Made by a program: the position numbers and the translations under genes. This document shows, one piece after another, positions 59,368-64,000 of a stretch of 64,000 bases of DNA (positions within the stretch are counted from its first letter, which is position 1; each line of letters starts with the position of its first letter). The stretch lies in contig CM061254.1 of the NCBI GenBank assembly GCA_022605425.2, positions 248,001-312,000 on the forward strand, written 5' to 3'. This DNA comes from Hamiltosporidium tvaerminnensis (Eukaryota; Microsporidia; Dubosqiidae). The notes under the pieces were generated by a model that saw only the letters and a program-made list of their open reading frames with translations, ran no database searches and was not told the origin of the DNA.

Positions 59368-60845
59368 GTTGAACAATCCAATATGCGTACGTTGGTTCTT
59401 TAAAAGTAAAATATAACTAAATTCGAACATCTACTATTGATCAGAGTATTTAAGTAAATTTAACAAATTAAATTTTTATTCTATCATTTTTTAATTTATT
59501 TTAACAAATAAGTTCGAGAGAATTGTGAAATCCTAGATTGTTTTATTCTCAATTTTTTTATATAAAAATCCTTTACACTTGATCTAAAAAGGGAAAATAA
59601 CTTATCTTTTATTGCTACAAAGGCTGTTTTTATGCTTAAGGTCAATAAAATATTTCAATTTATGAAATTATTAAAAATGAATTTTTTTTTATCAAAATAT
59701 TAGCTATTATACAAAATAAACAATAGCCGGTGTAATTTACCGATTAAGAATAGGGAATGTATAAGGTAAGTTTTGACTAGCTTTTTGCAAAATAGAAGTT
59801 TCAAAATAGAAAGAATATAAACTGAATGACCTTCTAGGTAAAATTATGAAAGATATGGTAATTTTTCAATTTTTGATACATTGTGAAGCATAGCATGTAA
59901 TAGATGAAAGCCAAAATGGTAAAAAAAGACATAAGAAGTGATTTGGAATCCTTTATTTTCTAAGTGGTAAACGTTTCTTGACTTCTATCACTTTTTATCT
60001 AACTCATAGAAATGGAATCGACAAAAATCAATGAAATATTGAAAAATAGAACTTTCAAAGTAAATAGAGCACATAAGCACGTAAATAGCTTGTAAAAACA
60101 AAGAAACTTGACGTAATATAAAAATAAACCAATGAATATGCAGATGTTCAATACTTGTCGACTACTCACAGATAAGATCTTATAAAAGCAGATTAAATAT
60201 GCTATAAAGAAGACAGAACTAAGGAAAAGACCAAATATGTTTGTAAATAAAGCCCAATAGGGAAAATTCCTAGGTCAAACATTTTCAAAATCCAATTGAG
60301 AAGGCTCGCAGACAAGAAAAATCCTCTTCTCCTGAAACGAAAACCTTCAATAAAAACAAGTGCAGTTTTTTAATTTACCTTGAGAATACGAAAAAGATAG
60401 TTACCGGAAATTCACTAACTATAATGTGTATTAGTGTGTTTATGGTAAAAAAATTCATAAGGCAAATTACAAAATAGAGTCATATTTTCTGCTAATTAGA
60501 AAATTATTCATTTGTAAGCCACGCAGAAACGTGCATTTAGAGCAAAGAAGAAAGTTATATAAAATACTAAGCTTTTAATTAAGGAAATAGTAAGACCGTA
60601 GCCACCATGTTATGTCTTATAAGTATTGATATTTCTTTATTATTTTATACCCCAGGGTATGCTTTATACGATCTTAAGTTGTATAGAACATAAAAAGGGT
60701 TTCAAAACGAAGCCAACAAAACTAATGTACTATAGTTTTTTAATATTCTGCTTTATACTATGAAATTTAAAAGATATTTATTTAGGAAAAATACTTGCCA
60801 AACAATTTGTTCTAGATTGAGTAATATATAAGGTGCTAAGTAAAG
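59368..60845. other. Intergenic, no gene seen
   Basis: A+T-rich sequence downstream of copy G with no open frame of interest. Confidence 0.45.
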
Positions 60846-61110
60846 TTTCTCGGCGGCATAGACTGTCGTCTATCAACTATAAAAAAGATTAACGCACTTA
60901 GAAAGAAAACGTTTAACAATTATCATTTAGCTCGAAAAAGAAAAACAAGGGCTAGCAACCTAAAACTATTAGGGATTAAAAAGATTACAGGAAATCAATT
61001 TAAACTTCCTATGGTATGTCGCTCTGATAAAGCGTAAATTAACATATGGAAAGCCTGGCTTAATTTTACCTTACCTATAGTATGGAATAAGCCGCAATAC
61101 ATTTTCATGT
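60846..61110 (+). other. Coding-like island, possible Tc1/mariner fossil
   Basis: A frame from about 60,834 to 61,037 is open for over 60 codons with strong Lys/Arg use (CRLSTIKKINALRKKTFNNY, HLARKRKTRASNLKLLGIKK, then FKLPMVCRSDKA) and continues past a stop with WKAWLNFTLPIVWNKPQ. The order of a basic helical segment, LKxxGIKK, a KLPxV-type patch and a W-rich stretch is loosely like the DNA-binding to catalytic transition of Tc1/mariner transposases. There is no ATG at its start and no catalytic motif visible, so this is tentative. Confidence 0.25.
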
Positions 61111-64000
61111 GTTTTTTGAATTTTTTTAGTGTAAAAATATGAGTTTATACATATATTATCAGCATTTAAGCAGACATTATTATAAATTTCAAAAAGAAAT
61201 CCTATGCAATGATATTCGTCGTATATATTTTTGTGTGATATAATAATATTTTAAACATTAGGATCAATTAAAAATATATAAAGATTGACATACCGGGAAA
61301 AGGCGTTTCAAAAAACAAAAGCTTTTATTTTTTAGAATCTTAAGGTCTTTCAGTATGCGTTTTCAAGGTTTAATAAAACGAATTGTATAATCTCTATAAA
61401 AAGCATATTAGGATATTAGCAACAAAAAATCTAAAACAGATGATACTCTTTGTTAAAGAACATATTAAATACTAGTCAAACATCGTTTTTGAATAAATTT
61501 TAGGAAAAACAAGATTTCGAAGAAGGGCGTGGTGCACTTATGATATCAAAAAAAGCTTTTCTTAAAGATTGAAACAGTCTTAATTTAAAAAATAAAAAAA
61601 AAAAACTTCAATTCATTCAAAAATGAGCAAGTATTATTGCGCAAAAACTTTTATACGTAATAAATTGATTTAATTCTGATCAATTATTTTAGCTGGATTA
61701 TGTGGTGAATGTCCTATAGCAAAAAATATGTTAAATATCTGACCGGAATGTAAAGGGAACAGATATCAAACTAGGTCAAATTTCATAAAGGTAAGTTTGA
61801 TATGCAAAGCAAACATTAAGTTTGCAAATTTTAGACATCAAGTTACGAATATATAAATAGTAATAAGATAGTAATCCTAAAGATGGAAAATTAAAAAAAA
61901 TTTAAGTATCTCAAGAAAATCATATCGCATTTAAATACAAAATTAAATTTAATCACGAGCAAAACTCCGAAAAATTTTAAAGAGAACATATAAAAAAAAT
62001 ATAAAAAAAATTTCAAAGTTGTATAGTAAAAGAAATGATGAATAGGAGATTGTTGAAACTTCCAAATTTCTTTAAAAACGCAAAATCAAGAAAGACCGCA
62101 GTGATGTCTGCTCCTACATTCGTGACACAACTGCATCGTAAGACAAAAAGAAAATGAAAATTCATGGAGATATAAGAAATCAGCGAGCAAATGAGTTCTA
62201 TGTGTAAAAAATTTTAAATAAGACGAAATCCACGCAAAATGTTATGCACCAAGCCTTCAGAATAAATTATACGTTATAAATCGCAACACATTAATGTTGA
62301 ATATGTATGAGTAACAAGTTGTATAACAGAAATTAAAAAAATATATTAATCCACAATAATAGAAGTATATATGAAATTTAGATTGTAAAATGAACAAATT
62401 ACCGCCTAATGGGTTCGAAATTAGACGAAAGTGTGATAATAATTTTAAAATAAAAAAAACATGAATCCTAGACATTATTGGAACCATTTTTGCTTTTTTT
62501 GATAATTATACAACATATATAATCTTAATCGTGAATATTTTAAATAATATGAACAAACGTCATATGAGATGTCCCTGAAGAATCATAAAATTCTTATAAG
62601 AAAAGATTCAAATTCACACACTGGATCCAACAAGACTAAAAGGGTTCTTCGGATCGACAAATACACAAAGTAAACCCTAATACCGAACAAAACAGACAAC
62701 CTTTTCACAAATCTTTCACACGAAGCAAGTATACATGAACAACTCATACTCAAACAAACTTAAATGTTAGTATGAAAAGAAATATAATCGATTCGAAACT
62801 AACTATTGATACAAATGTGTACATAATGTTGTTTACGAATAACATCAACAAAACATTGGTTCTTTCCTCTCCAAGTACACTATGGTGGGATTCACAAAAA
62901 CTCATTGTATATTGACGATTATGACATTCAATTTTAAATAATTCGATCAAATATGCCTAGCATAAATCTTGACACTGGTAGATCATTTAATTATACAAGC
63001 ATGGTTTATATATAACGAATGAAGTTAGTCTCAGAGAATTAGATCCCTCTACAATAACATAATCTGAACATTGTTTTAAATATAAATTGCAGATTATAAA
63101 CATGTGAACAAAGTAATATACAACAAGACCGAAAAATATCCTCAATAAGTTTTGATTATATTCTTTCTGTATTTTTTTTCTTATTGAATATTGACTTTCA
63201 ATTTCATATGAATATATCTAAAAATATTAGGAGGATATATAGAGCAACATAACTTTTAAAGATTTATATAAATATGTTTACAAATATTTAAGCTGATTGT
63301 GCGTTAATGAAAGCATTTTAAAAATTTTAAAAATTTACATTGTTAGAATATAAAAAGATTATTTACTGCATTTTTTTGAATTTTATTTTCAAAGATGATA
63401 TACCATGAAGAAATAAACAGATTTATAATGTATTTCCAATTCGTTAAATTAGTTGTAATGCAGTTATAAAATGAATTATAAACTCTTGCGATATAATGAT
63501 CTCGTTTTTATACAGATCAGGCAACAATCAAATATTGCAGATAATCAAGAACTAAATACAGAAGAAGTAAAAGACTTACGAATAATAAACACATATGATT
63601 AATTCTAAAATTTCTATAAATTTGTTTTTGATTTGAATAATTTCTCAAAACATATTTTCTATCGTTTTCATAACACAAAGGTGCTTTTTTTCAAAAAATT
63701 TAGTAACAGAGATTAAATATAGCTAGAACAAATATGTTTAATATTGATATAACACACAGCAGAAAACACAACTAAATACCTTATTTACAAAGAATTGCAG
63801 AAATTTACATTTCCTTTTTAAATATCGAATGCCAAACGAACCGAATCGGATACATAAACAAGAAATTGTTTTCTCATAAATCCATCCTAGTTATATTAAA
63901 AATTTATGCCCGTATATCTATCTATTGCAATATATTCATATGTTGAATTTGATGTTTAAAATGAATCATCATTGAAGCCGATAGCTTATTTATAAATAAA
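61111..64000. other. Intergenic to window end, no supported gene
   Basis: A+T-rich and stop-dense. Frames at 62,257-62,487 (76 codons, hydrophobic) and 62,750-62,950 (TTG-opened) on the minus strand lack any motif and are likely chance. Confidence 0.45.

Noticed and set aside
62257-62950. Two minus-strand frames of 76 and 66 codons
   Set aside because: Hydrophobic, A+T-driven composition, no motif; one opens with TTG.
1-64000. CRISPR arrays, rRNA genes, tRNA genes, spliceosomal introns
   Set aside because: Looked for and not seen: no regularly spaced repeats of CRISPR type, no rRNA-like conserved stretches, no cloverleaf with both promoter boxes, and no intron needed to explain any reading frame.

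Overview
The window looks like a nuclear contig from a microsporidian with a large, gene-poor, extremely A+T-rich genome. The reasons are: only two clearly conserved eukaryotic genes in 64 kb, neither with introns; CCC placed directly against the start codon of both; a lineage-specific family of predicted secreted proteins; and fossils of element types common in the larger microsporidian genomes (a non-LTR element with a restriction-like endonuclease, Ty3/Gypsy integrase, Merlin/ISXO2-like transposase). The species cannot be fixed from the sequence.

Conserved genes: an Obg-like ATPase, OLA1/YchF (10,639-11,874, minus), and a MAEA/Fyv10 (Gid9) subunit of the GID/CTLH ubiquitin ligase (49,056-50,132, minus). 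Each has an A+T-rich tandem repeat a few bases to tens of bases upstream of its CCC-ATG start.

The dominant feature is a family of about 435-445-residue proteins with N-terminal signal sequences that I cannot match to any known domain. There are seven copies: A (1-1,206, minus, broken, running off the left edge), B (13,711-15,008, broken), C (19,547-20,853, one frameshift and one stop), D (30,052-31,383, intact), E (37,121-38,428, in-frame stops and lost start), F (41,838-43,163, intact) and G (58,063-59,367, intact). They appear to form a dispersed cluster evolving by duplication and decay.

Repeats and mobile DNA: a nearly complete but broken R2/R4-type non-LTR element (about 24.8-28.5 kb), with a 5' fragment at 1.8-2.6 kb and a 3' fragment at 17.1-17.7 kb; five copies of an unnamed element of about 620-640 bp (12.43, 28.63, 38.83, 52.10 and 53.07 kb, the last two as an inverted pair); three copies of an unnamed, less A+T-rich repeat of about 220 bp (15.78, 40.69 and 48.62 kb); a Ty3/Gypsy integrase fossil (47.1-48.15 kb); and a Merlin-like transposase fossil (53.9-54.75 kb). 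The remainder, including 2.65-10.5, 20.9-24.4, 31.4-37.1, 54.8-58.0 and 59.4-64.0 kb, holds no gene I can support, apart from a few coding-like islands described below. No rRNA, tRNA or CRISPR array was recognised.
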